This document shows positions 1 through 8,136 of a stretch of DNA of 64,000 nt, in pieces; position 1 is the stretch's first letter, and the number at the start of each line of letters is the position of its first letter. Below the pieces are notes generated by a model. It searched no databases. It was not told where the DNA came from and was given only the letters and a program-made list of their open reading frames with translations. The DNA is from JAJEDW01 sp963555775. GTDB lineage: Bacteria > Acidobacteriota > Terriglobia > 20CM-2-55-15. The stretch is taken from the NCBI GenBank assembly GCA_963555775.3, contig CAUVWY020000010.1:434001-498000 (forward strand), in the 5' to 3' direction. The translations under genes and the position numbers were made by a program.

Positions 1-65
1 GCGGCAATAGCCTGCGCCACGTTGAATGTAAACGAATCGTAGTTATCGATGAGCAAAGCCCGCAT
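1..65 (-). CDS. Anthranilate/para-aminobenzoate synthase glutamine amidotransferase subunit, N-terminal start only
   Basis: The complement of the first 65 bases opens with ATG and reads MRALLIDNYDSFTFNVAQA before leaving the window. The LLIDNYDSFT motif is the classic N-terminus of class I glutamine amidotransferases of the PabA/TrpG type, which pass ammonia to chorismate-using synthases. Only about 21 codons are visible, so PabA, TrpG or a fused form cannot be told apart, and the catalytic Cys-His-Glu triad lies outside. The gene is divergent from the BASS transporter, with 15 bp between the two start codons, so the promoters of both genes must overlap the opposite coding region or the short gap. 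Confidence 0.7.
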   Translation of the reverse strand, partial: MRALLIDNYDSFTFNVAQAIA

Positions 66-80
66 GTACGTTTCCGTCCG

Positions 81-1085
81 ATGAGTATAAACGGATCGGA
101 TGAGGTAATATCCCCAATCCAGGGCCCCATGTTCGGAACGATCGTCAAACTCGCCACGTTCGCTTTCCCCTTGTGGGCCCTTGCCGCCAGTATCCTTGCG
201 CTGTCCCGGCCGGCGGCGTTCACTTGGTTCAGCGGTCCGCTGATCCCCCTCGCTCTGGGCGCAATCATGCTCTCGATGGGCCTGACACTCCAGGTGGAGG
301 ACTTCAAACGGGTGGCACAGCGACCGCGTCTGATCGCCCTCGGCGTGGTCCTGCAATACGCGGTCATGCCTCTGCTCGGCTGGACCGTCGCACATCTGAT
401 CGGGCTTCCCACGCCGCTGGCCGTCGGACTGATTCTGGTGTCGTGTTGCCCAGGAGGCGTGGCATCGAACGTCATTTCATATATCGCCCTCGCAGACGTC
501 CCACTTTCAGTCTCGATGACCGCCGTGTCGACACTTCTGTCGGCCGTCATAACACCTGCATTGACTGTCGTTCTCGCCAGCAGCCGCGTCGATGTGCCGG
601 CGGCGGGATTGCTCGTCGACACCGTTCAAGTCGTTATCGTGCCGATTGTCCTGGGTCTCATGCTGCGGCGTTACGCTCCCAAGCTCACCGAAATCGTTCT
701 GCCGGTGGCACCGCTGACCGCCGTGGTCCTGATCACGTTGATCGTCGCCTCGATCATTGGCGCCAACCGCACCGACATTCTCCAATCTGGCCTACGGCTG
801 GTAATCGCGGTGTTCCTGCTCCATGTTTCCGGATTCTTGCTGGGTTACGGTCTGGCAATGCTGCTTCGCAGCGGCATCATTTCAGCGCGAACGATTTCAG
901 TGGAAGTGGGAATGCAGAACTCCGGGCTTGGAGTCGTTCTGGCAACTCAAAACTTCAGCGACCCTCTGGTTGCGGTTCCCAGCGCAATCTCCAGCCTGTT
1001 CCACTCCCTGATCGGCAGCGTGCTGGCCGGAATCTGGAGGGCATCGGGTCTCGACCCGGGAAAGGGCGGCATCGCGGACGATTGA
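81..1085 (+). CDS. Bile acid:sodium symporter (BASS) family transporter
   Basis: The 334-residue product is highly hydrophobic, with about nine to ten membrane segments. It carries hallmarks of the BASS/SBF fold: an early LALGAIMLSMGLTL segment, the CCPGGVASNVISYIA stretch at about residues 133-148, and a late EVGMQNSGLGVVLA segment near residue 275. CPGG-SN and E-GMQN-(S/A) are the family's crossing-helix substrate and sodium motifs, and both are intact. BASS proteins import organic anions with sodium; the substrate cannot be read from sequence. The first ATG is used, but neither it nor the internal ATG at 129, which sits closer to the first helix, has a strong ribosome-binding site. The dioxygenase gene 60 bp downstream suggests a link to an aromatic acid, which is inference only. 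Confidence 0.85.
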   Translation: MSINGSDEVISPIQGPMFGTIVKLATFAFPLWALAASILALSRPAAFTWFSGPLIPLALGAIMLSMGLTLQVEDFKRVAQRPRLIALGVVLQYAVMPLLGWTVAHLIGLPTPLAVGLILVSCCPGGVASNVISYIALADVPLSVSMTAVSTLLSAVITPALTVVLASSRVDVPAAGLLVDTVQVVIVPIVLGLMLRRYAPKLTEIVLPVAPLTAVVLITLIVASIIGANRTDILQSGLRLVIAVFLLHVSGFLLGYGLAMLLRSGIISARTISVEVGMQNSGLGVVLATQNFSDPLVAVPSAISSLFHSLIGSVLAGIWRASGLDPGKGGIADD

Positions 1086-1145
1086 CGAAGTCGTTACACT
1101 ACTTCATCCCGAATTCATTTCGGGAAATTCGGTGGAGATCGATCG

Positions 1146-2213
1146 ATGGCAGAGATTCTGGGTATAGGCCTGTCCCACTATCCGCCGCTATGCGGCCTCG
1201 ACAAGGACATGTCCGGGCTGCTCGGCTGGACGCTCGAGGATCCGGCGATACCGGATGCGGAGAAGGATCCAGCCAACTGGCCCGAATCCATGCGGAAGGA
1301 CTGGAGCACCGACCGGGGCGAGCGGGCGGCGGGCGTGCATCGGGCGCAACTTGTCACCCAGTTCGATCGGATCAGGAAGGTGCTGGACGACTTCGCACCC
1401 GACGCCATCGTGATGTGGGGAGACGATCAGTACGAGAACTTCCGCGAGGACATCATTCCCCCCTATACGGTGTGCGCTTATTCCGATATTGAAGTCCATC
1501 CATGGAAGCAGGCCCACAAATCGTCCGCGATGGAGGGAAACCCAAATATATGGAACGAGAGCGGCGACACCGGATTCACGATCAGGGGCCGGCCGGATAT
1601 CGCCCGGCGCCTGGTGGCTGGTCTGCTGGAAGCGGGAATGGACCCGGCATACGCCTACACGCAGTTACATCACCCCAGCCTCCCTCACGCGTTCCTGAAC
1701 GCGATGCTTTTCCTGGACTACCACCGAAACGGTTTCGACCACCCGATCATACCGTTCCCCATCAACTGCTACGGACGGCGCGTGATCTGTTGCAAGGGAT
1801 TCATGACCCGGCTCGGCGACAAGATCGACTTCGATCCCCCCTCGCCGCCGCCAAAGCGCTTCATGGAACTGGGCGCCGCGACGGCGCGGGTCCTGAAAGA
1901 CAGCCCCTGGCGGATCGCATTGGTGGCCTCGTCGAGTTGGTCCCACGCGTTCCTCTGCGACAAGACCTACCGGATGCGGCCCGACACGCCGAGCGACGAG
2001 CGCCTCTATCAAGCGCTTCGCGAAAGCGACTTCGGCTTCTGGCGAAACCGGTCCCTGGCCGACATCGAAGACGCCGGACAGCATGAAGTCCTCAACTGGT
2101 TCCCCCTCATGGGAGCGATGGAAGAACTTGGCGCATCGCTTGAATGGAGCCGTTGGGTCGGAACCGACTTGTTCAACTCCAACAAGGTGTTCGCGATTTA
2201 CAATCCCGTCTGA
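1146..2213 (+). CDS. LigB-type (class III) extradiol ring-cleavage dioxygenase-like protein
   Basis: The 355-residue protein begins MAEILGIGLSHYPPL, the N-terminal iron-ligand region of LigB/class III extradiol enzymes. It continues with DAIVMWGDDQYENF near residue 92, a HHPSLPHAFLNAM segment near residue 180, PFPINCYG near 202 and a WSHAF motif near 265. These positions match the conserved His/Glu metal ligands and catalytic histidine of the family, which opens catechol-type rings with Fe(II) and O2. The length is larger than typical LigB (about 280-300), like the uncharacterised aromatic-metabolism relatives of this group. It follows the BASS transporter on the same strand after 60 bp. The true substrate is unknown. 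Confidence 0.8.
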   Translation: MAEILGIGLSHYPPLCGLDKDMSGLLGWTLEDPAIPDAEKDPANWPESMRKDWSTDRGERAAGVHRAQLVTQFDRIRKVLDDFAPDAIVMWGDDQYENFREDIIPPYTVCAYSDIEVHPWKQAHKSSAMEGNPNIWNESGDTGFTIRGRPDIARRLVAGLLEAGMDPAYAYTQLHHPSLPHAFLNAMLFLDYHRNGFDHPIIPFPINCYGRRVICCKGFMTRLGDKIDFDPPSPPPKRFMELGAATARVLKDSPWRIALVASSSWSHAFLCDKTYRMRPDTPSDERLYQALRESDFGFWRNRSLADIEDAGQHEVLNWFPLMGAMEELGASLEWSRWVGTDLFNSNKVFAIYNPV

Positions 2214-2319
2214 GGCGGGACCGGCTTGAGATTCCCTGTGTCTCGATCTGTGGGTCCTGGTGGCTCGACCTTTGTGTCGTTATCCGTTTTCGGCTCGAAG
2301 ATTGCGTTCGAACCGTTTC

Positions 2320-4506
2320 TCAGACCGCGGCCGATCCTTCTTCCGGCTCGTTATCGCTAGAATCTTTCTCGGTTTCAGGGGAAAACGTCCGGGGCAACTC
2401 GACGATCATTTCCGTGAATTCGCCGGGCTCGGATTCGACACGGATGCTCCCCCCGTGCCCGCGCACGATATCGTTGGAAAGCGAAAGCCCGAGCCCTGTG
2501 CCCTTGTCCGTCGGCTTGGTCGTGAAGAACGGATTGAATATCTTGTCCAGTACCTCGGGCGGAATCCCGCTCCCGTTGTCGCGGATGCGCACCTCGACAC
2601 CTTCCTGAATGGACCGGGTCGCAAGCCTCAGGGTCGGCTCGTATCTCGGCGCCCCTTCCTTGTCTTCCAACTCGCGACGCTTCGCGTCGGTGGCGTAACA
2701 CGCGTTGCTCACCATGTTCAGAAAGACGCGGCCCAGGTCTTGCGGAATAACCTCGAGTTCCCCAATCTCCGGATCGAAATCCTCCTGGAGGTCGAGGCGA
2801 AATTGCGGGTCGTTCGACTTGGCGCTGTGATAGGCGAGCCGCGCGTGCTCCTCGAGCAGGGCGTTTATGTCGGCCGCCCTCCGCTCGCCCGAGCCCCTGC
2901 CCATCATGAGCATGCTCTGGACGATACGATTGGCACGTTCGCCGTGTTCGCGGATGCGCTTGAGGTTGCTGGTCAAGTCGCCGCCAATTTCCTGGATCAA
3001 CCCCGGTTCGTCCCCGTTTTGCCCGCCGCTCTCGGCGGGAGTCTCCCCCAATTCCTCCAGCAGCTCTTCAAGCAATTCCTCGGAGACTTCAGCAAAGTTC
3101 TTGATGAAATTCAGCGGGTTTCTGATCTCGTGAGCGACTCCCGCCGCCAGTTTCTCTTGCATGACGATCTGGTCTTGCGCCCGTTCCAGGTCGCCCAGCG
3201 CGGTTTCGAGTTGTTCATTCTTTCCCCTGAGTTCTTCAGCCAGCTTCTCAACCAGGTTCAGGCGCTGCACCTCCAACGCGTTGCGGCGGAAGTGTTCGAG
3301 CGCCGTGGCCATCTCGGCGACTTCATCGTGTCCGTCGATCACAACCTTCTCTTCGAGATCCCCGGCCGCCATGCGTTGCATCCGAACCGACAGGCGTCCA
3401 AGCCGACGCAACAGCACCCGTCCGACGAACAGCCATGAGATCAGCACCGCCCCGACGACACTGATGCCGCTTAACGCGAGCAGGAGATTGCGTCCAGTGA
3501 GCATCGCCTGCCCTGAAACCATGGTTGCGTCTTCGGCGCTCGCACGGGCCGCAACCACCACGTCTTCAGCCTCGACAAGGAGTTCGCTGGCGAGGTCGCG
3601 ATTGTCCGCGATCAGATCCAGCTGGTTCCGGGCGAGTTCAAGTTCGCGCACCCGTAAATCGAAGATCCCATCCGGCCCGATTCCCAACTCGATCAACCGC
3701 TCGAAGAGAGGCTCGATTTCAGCGCGCAACGGCGTCGCGCCAAGCGCCCCCAGACGCCGTTCTATACCGTTGGCCGTCGCCTCGAAACGCTCCCGTTCCG
3801 GCTCGAGCAAGGGAGCGTCCGAAATATTGAATGCGGTGGCAAGAAGTTGCGTTCCGCTGTCGGCATCCGCCATCAACTCGGCCAGGAATCGGTAGCGGTT
3901 GAGTTCCTCTTCCGAGAAGTGTTGCGCGCGCGGCGCGGGCGGTTCGCCAAGGTTTCGATAGCCCGTCATCGCAAAAAACAACTGGTCGTCGATCGCGGGA
4001 ACCAGGATGCCGGTCAACTCGTCCCGCAACGACGCCAGTTCGGCGCGGCGTTCCTCTCGCAGGTCGATCACCTCAAAACGAGTCAACACCGTGTCATTGA
4101 TGGCGTCGATGTTCGGAATCAGCGCGTTCCCGATTTCGCGAATGGCGCTGGAGCGCACATCTTCGTCCTCTCGTAGCGTCAATGCATCCAATTCCGCCTC
4201 GAAGGCCGTCCTGTCCTCCGCGATCTCGTCGGTGATCTCGGTCAGTTCCTCCGGGGTTGCGGCCACGGTCAGGCTGGGTGCGGCAGCCACGAGGGCGCCG
4301 CTTTGCTGGACGACCCCAAAGGCGGCCACCAAGGCCGGTATACTCTCGTCGTTTACTTGGCTCTGGGCATCGCCGACCCGGTCAAATGAAATCCAGCCAA
4401 TGAGACTCGCACTGAAAGTGAGGGCAACGGCGCCACCGATACCCAGGTACAGTTGGGTCGAAATTCGGAAGCGTCTATCGAACAGGCCTTTCAACTGGTC
4501 GATCAC
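2320..4506 (-). CDS. HAMP-domain sensor histidine kinase
   Basis: The 728-residue protein has one membrane helix near residues 20-40, an extracytoplasmic helical region of roughly 290 residues, and a second helix near 335-355. A HAMP domain (about 355-410) and a coiled coil (about 410-450) follow. The dimerisation/phosphoacceptor box contains AHEIRNPLNF with His at about residue 459. The ATPase domain has N-box FLNMVSNACYATD, DNGSGIPP, FFTTKPTDKGTGLGLSLS and HGG boxes, so it looks active. The first codon is GTG, 6 bp after the LivK-like gene ends, which indicates translational coupling. There is no receiver domain in the protein; the response regulator/PP2C two genes upstream is the obvious local partner. 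The large extracytoplasmic domain may contact the adjacent periplasmic binding protein (inference). Confidence 0.9.
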   Translation of the reverse strand: MIDQLKGLFDRRFRISTQLYLGIGGAVALTFSASLIGWISFDRVGDAQSQVNDESIPALVAAFGVVQQSGALVAAAPSLTVAATPEELTEITDEIAEDRTAFEAELDALTLREDEDVRSSAIREIGNALIPNIDAINDTVLTRFEVIDLREERRAELASLRDELTGILVPAIDDQLFFAMTGYRNLGEPPAPRAQHFSEEELNRYRFLAELMADADSGTQLLATAFNISDAPLLEPERERFEATANGIERRLGALGATPLRAEIEPLFERLIELGIGPDGIFDLRVRELELARNQLDLIADNRDLASELLVEAEDVVVAARASAEDATMVSGQAMLTGRNLLLALSGISVVGAVLISWLFVGRVLLRRLGRLSVRMQRMAAGDLEEKVVIDGHDEVAEMATALEHFRRNALEVQRLNLVEKLAEELRGKNEQLETALGDLERAQDQIVMQEKLAAGVAHEIRNPLNFIKNFAEVSEELLEELLEELGETPAESGGQNGDEPGLIQEIGGDLTSNLKRIREHGERANRIVQSMLMMGRGSGERRAADINALLEEHARLAYHSAKSNDPQFRLDLQEDFDPEIGELEVIPQDLGRVFLNMVSNACYATDAKRRELEDKEGAPRYEPTLRLATRSIQEGVEVRIRDNGSGIPPEVLDKIFNPFFTTKPTDKGTGLGLSLSNDIVRGHGGSIRVESEPGEFTEMIVELPRTFSPETEKDSSDNEPEEGSAAV

Positions 4507-4512
4507 GGTCGA

Positions 4513-5757
4513 TCACGGCTCTGGCTGACGCGGCAGCGTCACGATTGGATGGTACCGGCCATCGTCGCCGATAACGGTGAGAAAAACGGCATCCGAACCC
4601 TGGGTATCTCCGTCGCCAAAACGGAGTTCGAACCCGTCAAGATCAATGACGCCTGAATGGCGCAGGCTTTCCAGAAAACATTCGCGGTCAAGTTCCCGGC
4701 CGCAGAGCTCGAGGGCGACAACGGCCAGTCGGCCGGCCAGATAACCTTCAAAGGAGACAAAACCGGGCTCGGCACCGGGCGCATGCGCTGCCAGGTCCCG
4801 GCGGAAAGCCACCGCCACGGGAGGGGTGTCCGCAGTCGGGAAAGGGACTACCTGAGTGACGATGACCCCTCGGCCGGCGGCCCCAAGCTCGCGGATCAAT
4901 GCGTTGCTGCCCACGAACGAGATCGTCACGAAGACCGGGTCGAACTCCGTGAACCGGGCCCAGGCAATCAGGGCCGCGACTGGCTGATAGGCGCCAACAA
5001 CGATCACCGCTTCGGGGTTGGCGCCCCGCACCTCCAGGAGAGCCGTTTTTATCGCCGTCGTATTTCGGGGATACACCCCGACGGCCGCCAGTTCGAGATC
5101 ACGCCGCTCCAGTGCCCCGAGAACGCCGAGGTAGCCCGCCCGCCCGAAGGTATCGTCCTGGTACACGATTGCGATACGGTCGATGCCCAGGTCCTGGATC
5201 AGGCGATCGACCATCGTCTCGGTCTCCTGAAAATACGAGGCGCGCAGGTTGATGACATTGGTCCATTGCGCATCGCGGAGGAAGGGAGCACCGGTAAAGG
5301 GGGCGACATAGGGAACACCCGCCTCAGCGGCGATCGGGGTCGCGGAGCGCGAAGTTGGCGTGCCCACGGCGCCGATCAGCGCAAAAACTTCCTCGTCCGC
5401 GATCAACCTGCGGGTGTTTGAAATGGCCGCTTCCGGCTCGTAAGCATCGTCGAGGGCGATCAACTCGAGTCGGCGTCCATGTACGCCGCCGCGTTCATTC
5501 GCCGCGTTGAAGGCGGCTTCAATCCCGAGCCGCATGTTCTCGCCCAGTTCCTGGGCGGGACCGCTGAAGGCGGCGGACTGGCCAAAAAGAACACGTTGAG
5601 GAGAAATGCCGGGAACCGCCGGGTCTTCGGACACACTGTCGTCGGAAGCCGTGCCGTCGGACGCCTGATTCTCCGCACCCTGGCCAATCGACGCCGGGGA
5701 AAGTAGGGCGCCGATAACCAGCAGAAGCACCAAGCGGGTTCCCAGTGGCCCGGTCAT
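4513..5757 (-). CDS. LivK-like periplasmic binding protein (Peripla_BP_6), likely signalling subunit
   Basis: The 414-residue product has an N-terminal signal sequence (about residues 1-25, LVLLLVIGALLSPASIG) and then a type I periplasmic binding fold. The motif run is LFGQSAAFSGPAQELGENMRLGIEAAFNAANERGGVHGR, followed by LIADEEVFALIGAVGTPTS and VDRLIQDLGIDRIAIVYQDDTFGRAG. This is the branched-chain amino acid/amide receptor family. No ABC permease or ATPase genes lie nearby; instead the gene sits between an anti-sigma-type kinase and a histidine kinase. That context favours a sensory role feeding the kinase rather than transport. Its ATG overlaps the stop codon of the upstream gene. The ligand is unknown. 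Confidence 0.85.
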   Translation of the reverse strand: MTGPLGTRLVLLLVIGALLSPASIGQGAENQASDGTASDDSVSEDPAVPGISPQRVLFGQSAAFSGPAQELGENMRLGIEAAFNAANERGGVHGRRLELIALDDAYEPEAAISNTRRLIADEEVFALIGAVGTPTSRSATPIAAEAGVPYVAPFTGAPFLRDAQWTNVINLRASYFQETETMVDRLIQDLGIDRIAIVYQDDTFGRAGYLGVLGALERRDLELAAVGVYPRNTTAIKTALLEVRGANPEAVIVVGAYQPVAALIAWARFTEFDPVFVTISFVGSNALIRELGAAGRGVIVTQVVPFPTADTPPVAVAFRRDLAAHAPGAEPGFVSFEGYLAGRLAVVALELCGRELDRECFLESLRHSGVIDLDGFELRFGDGDTQGSDAVFLTVIGDDGRYHPIVTLPRQPEP

Positions 5758-6221
5758 TCCTTCCCCCCGCTCCTCCGCTTTACCAGGGTCAGATGGTTCC
5801 TGTCCTCTTCCCGGCGATACCGCGCCTCGTCCATCATCGTTCGCACCAGATGGACGCCCAGTCCGCCTATGGGCCTGTCTTCAATGCTCGACTGGAGATC
5901 GGGCGCGGTGGCGTCGGTCAGCGGGTCGAATGGCCGACCGTGGTCCACGAACTCGATCGTAACCGAATCGGCATCCGAAACAACTTCGATTCGGACATCA
6001 TGATCGACCCCATCGCTGGCCCCTTCGGCCGGGTCGCCCGAAAGACCGCCGGCGAAACCGTACCTCATGATGTTGAGTCCCATTTCCTCGAACACCAGCT
6101 TGATCTGAAATTCGATCGCGGGCGACCAGTTTTCAGCCTCCGCGAATGCCTCTATCGCGGCGTCGATGCGCGTGAGTTCACTGAGATCCGACGCCATGCT
6201 CAATGACAGTTTCGCGCTCAC
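5754..6221 (-). CDS. RsbW-type ATP-binding anti-sigma/switch kinase
   Basis: The 155-residue protein is a stand-alone HATPase_c_2 domain. Visible motifs are an N-box variant EEMGLNIMRYGF near residue 46, the VDHGRPFDPL box near 92 and IGGLGVHLVRTMMDEARYRRE near 118-137, the typical C-terminal signature of RsbW/SpoIIAB-like kinases. Such proteins bind a partner (sigma factor or other target) and phosphorylate a STAS antagonist. A GTG start is inferred because it overlaps the stop of the phosphatase gene by 4 bp. Its presumed substrate, the STAS protein, is encoded about 1.5 kb upstream and the matching PP2C phosphatase immediately upstream. No sigma factor is adjacent, so the final output is unknown. 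Confidence 0.85.
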   Translation of the reverse strand: MSAKLSLSMASDLSELTRIDAAIEAFAEAENWSPAIEFQIKLVFEEMGLNIMRYGFAGGLSGDPAEGASDGVDHDVRIEVVSDADSVTIEFVDHGRPFDPLTDATAPDLQSSIEDRPIGGLGVHLVRTMMDEARYRREEDRNHLTLVKRRSGGKE

Positions 6222-7387
6222 TGGTTTAATCCGCCACGGTAGAGTGTCAGGCAGGTAATATCGTCGAATTGGGGAGCATCGCCCGCAAAGGCTTTCACGG
6301 CCCGAAACACATCAGTGGTCGCTTTCTGCGCGTCGCTCGGCGGCGAATCCTCGAAAACTCCCTGCAAACGGGCAACACCGAACTGGTTCTGCCCGACGTC
6401 CTCGGCTTCCGTCACGCCGTCAGTATAAAGTACGACGGCGTCGCCGGGCGAGAGGGTTATGGCGCTGCTTTCGAATTCAAAATCCGGGGCCACGCCGAGG
6501 GCGATTCCCGCGGGTTGGGGAAGCAGTGAAGAGGAACCGTCGGCTGGGACAACAAGCGGCGGATTGTGACCGCCATTGGCATACACCAACTCCCCGGTCG
6601 CCGGATCGAAAATCGCAAAGAATAGAGTGACGAACATCGCGGCTTCGTTGTTCTCCTCGAGCAAATTGTTGACTTCGTGCAACACCTCGCTGGGGCCTGA
6701 CCGGAGCAGGGCCGAAATCCTGAGCAGCGTGTGGCTGGACATCATGAACAGTGCGGCGGGCACGCCCTTGCCCGAGACATCCGCAACCGTGATGCCGATA
6801 CGTCCATCCGGCAAGTTCAAGACATCGAAGAAGTCGCCGCCCACGTCGCGGGCCGGCTCCATGCTCCCGAACAATTGGTAGTCGGCCCCGTTGTGGAATT
6901 GGGTGGGCAGGATCGACTGCTGCATCTTGTTAGCCAGGTCGAGTTCGTTCTTCAACACAATCAACTTGTCGCGCGAGTCCAGGGCCTCACGCCAAAGGGC
7001 GAGGTGGGCGAGGGTTCGCTCTATGGTAATTCGCAGATCCTCGAAGTCGATCGGCTTGGTGACGAAGTCGAAAGCCCCTCGGTTCATTGCCCCGCGAATA
7101 TTCTGCATGTCGCCATACGCCGAGACGATAACGGAACGGACGTTGGGATCGACCGACGGGATTTGCTCGAGCAACGTCAGCCCGTCCATCACGGGCATGT
7201 TGATGTCCGAAAGGACCATATCGATTTCGTTGTCCTCGCTCAGACATTTGAGCGCCTCGGCGCCATTGTGGGCGAAAACGAACGAGTAGTGCCCGCGACG
7301 AATCTCGCGGCGCATGCGCTGAAGCACGAGATGTTCAAGATCGGGCTCGTCGTCAACCACGAGGATCTTGTGCGGCTCTCGCATCAT
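6218..7387 (-). CDS. Response regulator with PP2C/SpoIIE serine phosphatase output (RsbU-like)
   Basis: The 389-residue protein starts with a receiver domain (about residues 7-125). It has acidic residues in VVDDEPD, the phosphoacceptor Asp61 in MVLSDINMP and the conserved Lys in FVTKPIDF near 112. A short coiled coil (DKLIVLKNELDLANKMQQSILP) leads into a SpoIIE-type PP2C domain (about 185-385) with GGDFFDV, GITVADVSGKGVPAALFM, YTDGVTEA and FDDITCLTL motifs, so the metal-binding aspartates are present. It should dephosphorylate a STAS antagonist when its receiver is phosphorylated, presumably by the neighbouring histidine kinase. The gene overlaps the anti-sigma kinase gene downstream. Confidence 0.93.
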   Translation of the reverse strand: MMREPHKILVVDDEPDLEHLVLQRMRREIRRGHYSFVFAHNGAEALKCLSEDNEIDMVLSDINMPVMDGLTLLEQIPSVDPNVRSVIVSAYGDMQNIRGAMNRGAFDFVTKPIDFEDLRITIERTLAHLALWREALDSRDKLIVLKNELDLANKMQQSILPTQFHNGADYQLFGSMEPARDVGGDFFDVLNLPDGRIGITVADVSGKGVPAALFMMSSHTLLRISALLRSGPSEVLHEVNNLLEENNEAAMFVTLFFAIFDPATGELVYANGGHNPPLVVPADGSSSLLPQPAGIALGVAPDFEFESSAITLSPGDAVVLYTDGVTEAEDVGQNQFGVARLQGVFEDSPPSDAQKATTDVFRAVKAFAGDAPQFDDITCLTLYRGGLNQ

Positions 7388-7698
7388 CGCTTTGCCTCGG
7401 ATTTGGTGCGCGCGAGCGCCGGAGGTTCCAATGTCGTTTCAGTGAGAATCATTAGATAATGAAGATGGGATCCGTTTCAGCAAAGCCGTATGCGGCTGAC
7501 CTCTTCTTCCAGGGTATCGATGCCGCCGGAGCCGATGCCCGCATTTCAAACTGCCATCGCCCGTTTATTGTGGCGACCGGCGAGGTCTGGACCGGAATTC
7601 ACGCCAAGAACACCACTATGTTTCCCGGAAATCTTGAACCGAGGCCAAAGGCGCCGGTTTCCCATCGGCAGGGGCGGTGATTTTCAGTACCCGTTACC
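7388..7698. other. Intergenic region between STAS and phosphatase genes
   Basis: This 311-bp stretch lies between two minus-strand genes and presumably carries the promoter of the phosphatase-kinase-binding protein-kinase operon. I see no convincing coding sequence, RNA gene or consensus promoter. A GC-rich stretch at about 7645-7680 could fold, but it matches no riboswitch that I can identify. Confidence 0.5.
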
Positions 7699-8037
7699 TC
7701 AAGCATCGAAGGAAGCGAGCACGTCGGCCTGCGATGGGTGGATCGAAACGAGCCTGTCGAACCCGCTGATCTCGAAGACCTCCCGAATCTGATCCGAAAG
7801 GGAGCAGAGCGCAAACTTGGCGTTCTGTCTGTGAAGGTTCTTTGCGATCAGAAGGATGGCCCGAAGCCCCGCACTGCTGATGTACAAGAGATTCTCGAAA
7901 TCGATGATCAAGGCTTGGTCGTTATCCTCGACCGCGGTCCTGATCGACCGTTCGAACTCGAGAGCATTGGTGCCGTCGATACGTCCGCTCACTCGGGCAG
8001 ACAAGACGCCGTCTTGCCTCTCAGTCGTCAAATCCAT
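7699..8037 (-). CDS. STAS-domain anti-sigma factor antagonist (RsbV/SpoIIAA-like)
   Basis: The 112-residue product is a single STAS domain. It contains GRIDGTNALEFERSI near residue 18 and LYISSAGLRAIL near residue 51, where Ser54 or Ser55 is the expected phosphorylation site of this family. It should be phosphorylated by the HATPase switch kinase and dephosphorylated by the PP2C protein encoded downstream, completing a partner-switching cycle. The length is normal for the family. It lies 99 bp downstream of the ammonium transporter gene on the same strand and 311 bp upstream of the phosphatase, so it may be transcribed separately from the latter. Confidence 0.9.
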   Translation of the reverse strand: MDLTTERQDGVLSARVSGRIDGTNALEFERSIRTAVEDNDQALIIDFENLLYISSAGLRAILLIAKNLHRQNAKFALCSLSDQIREVFEISGFDRLVSIHPSQADVLASFDA

Positions 8038-8136
8038 AGCTATTGTCCCTCAAGGTCATGCCTGTTCCAGTCGTGCTTGTCGCTTTCCGATACTCCCCGT
8101 ATTCGGTCTCTCGCGGTCAGCCCGCGGGCCCGGCAC

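Noticed and set aside
7388..7698. Riboswitch in the gap before the phosphatase gene
   Set aside because: GC-rich pairing is possible, but no known riboswitch core motif can be matched.
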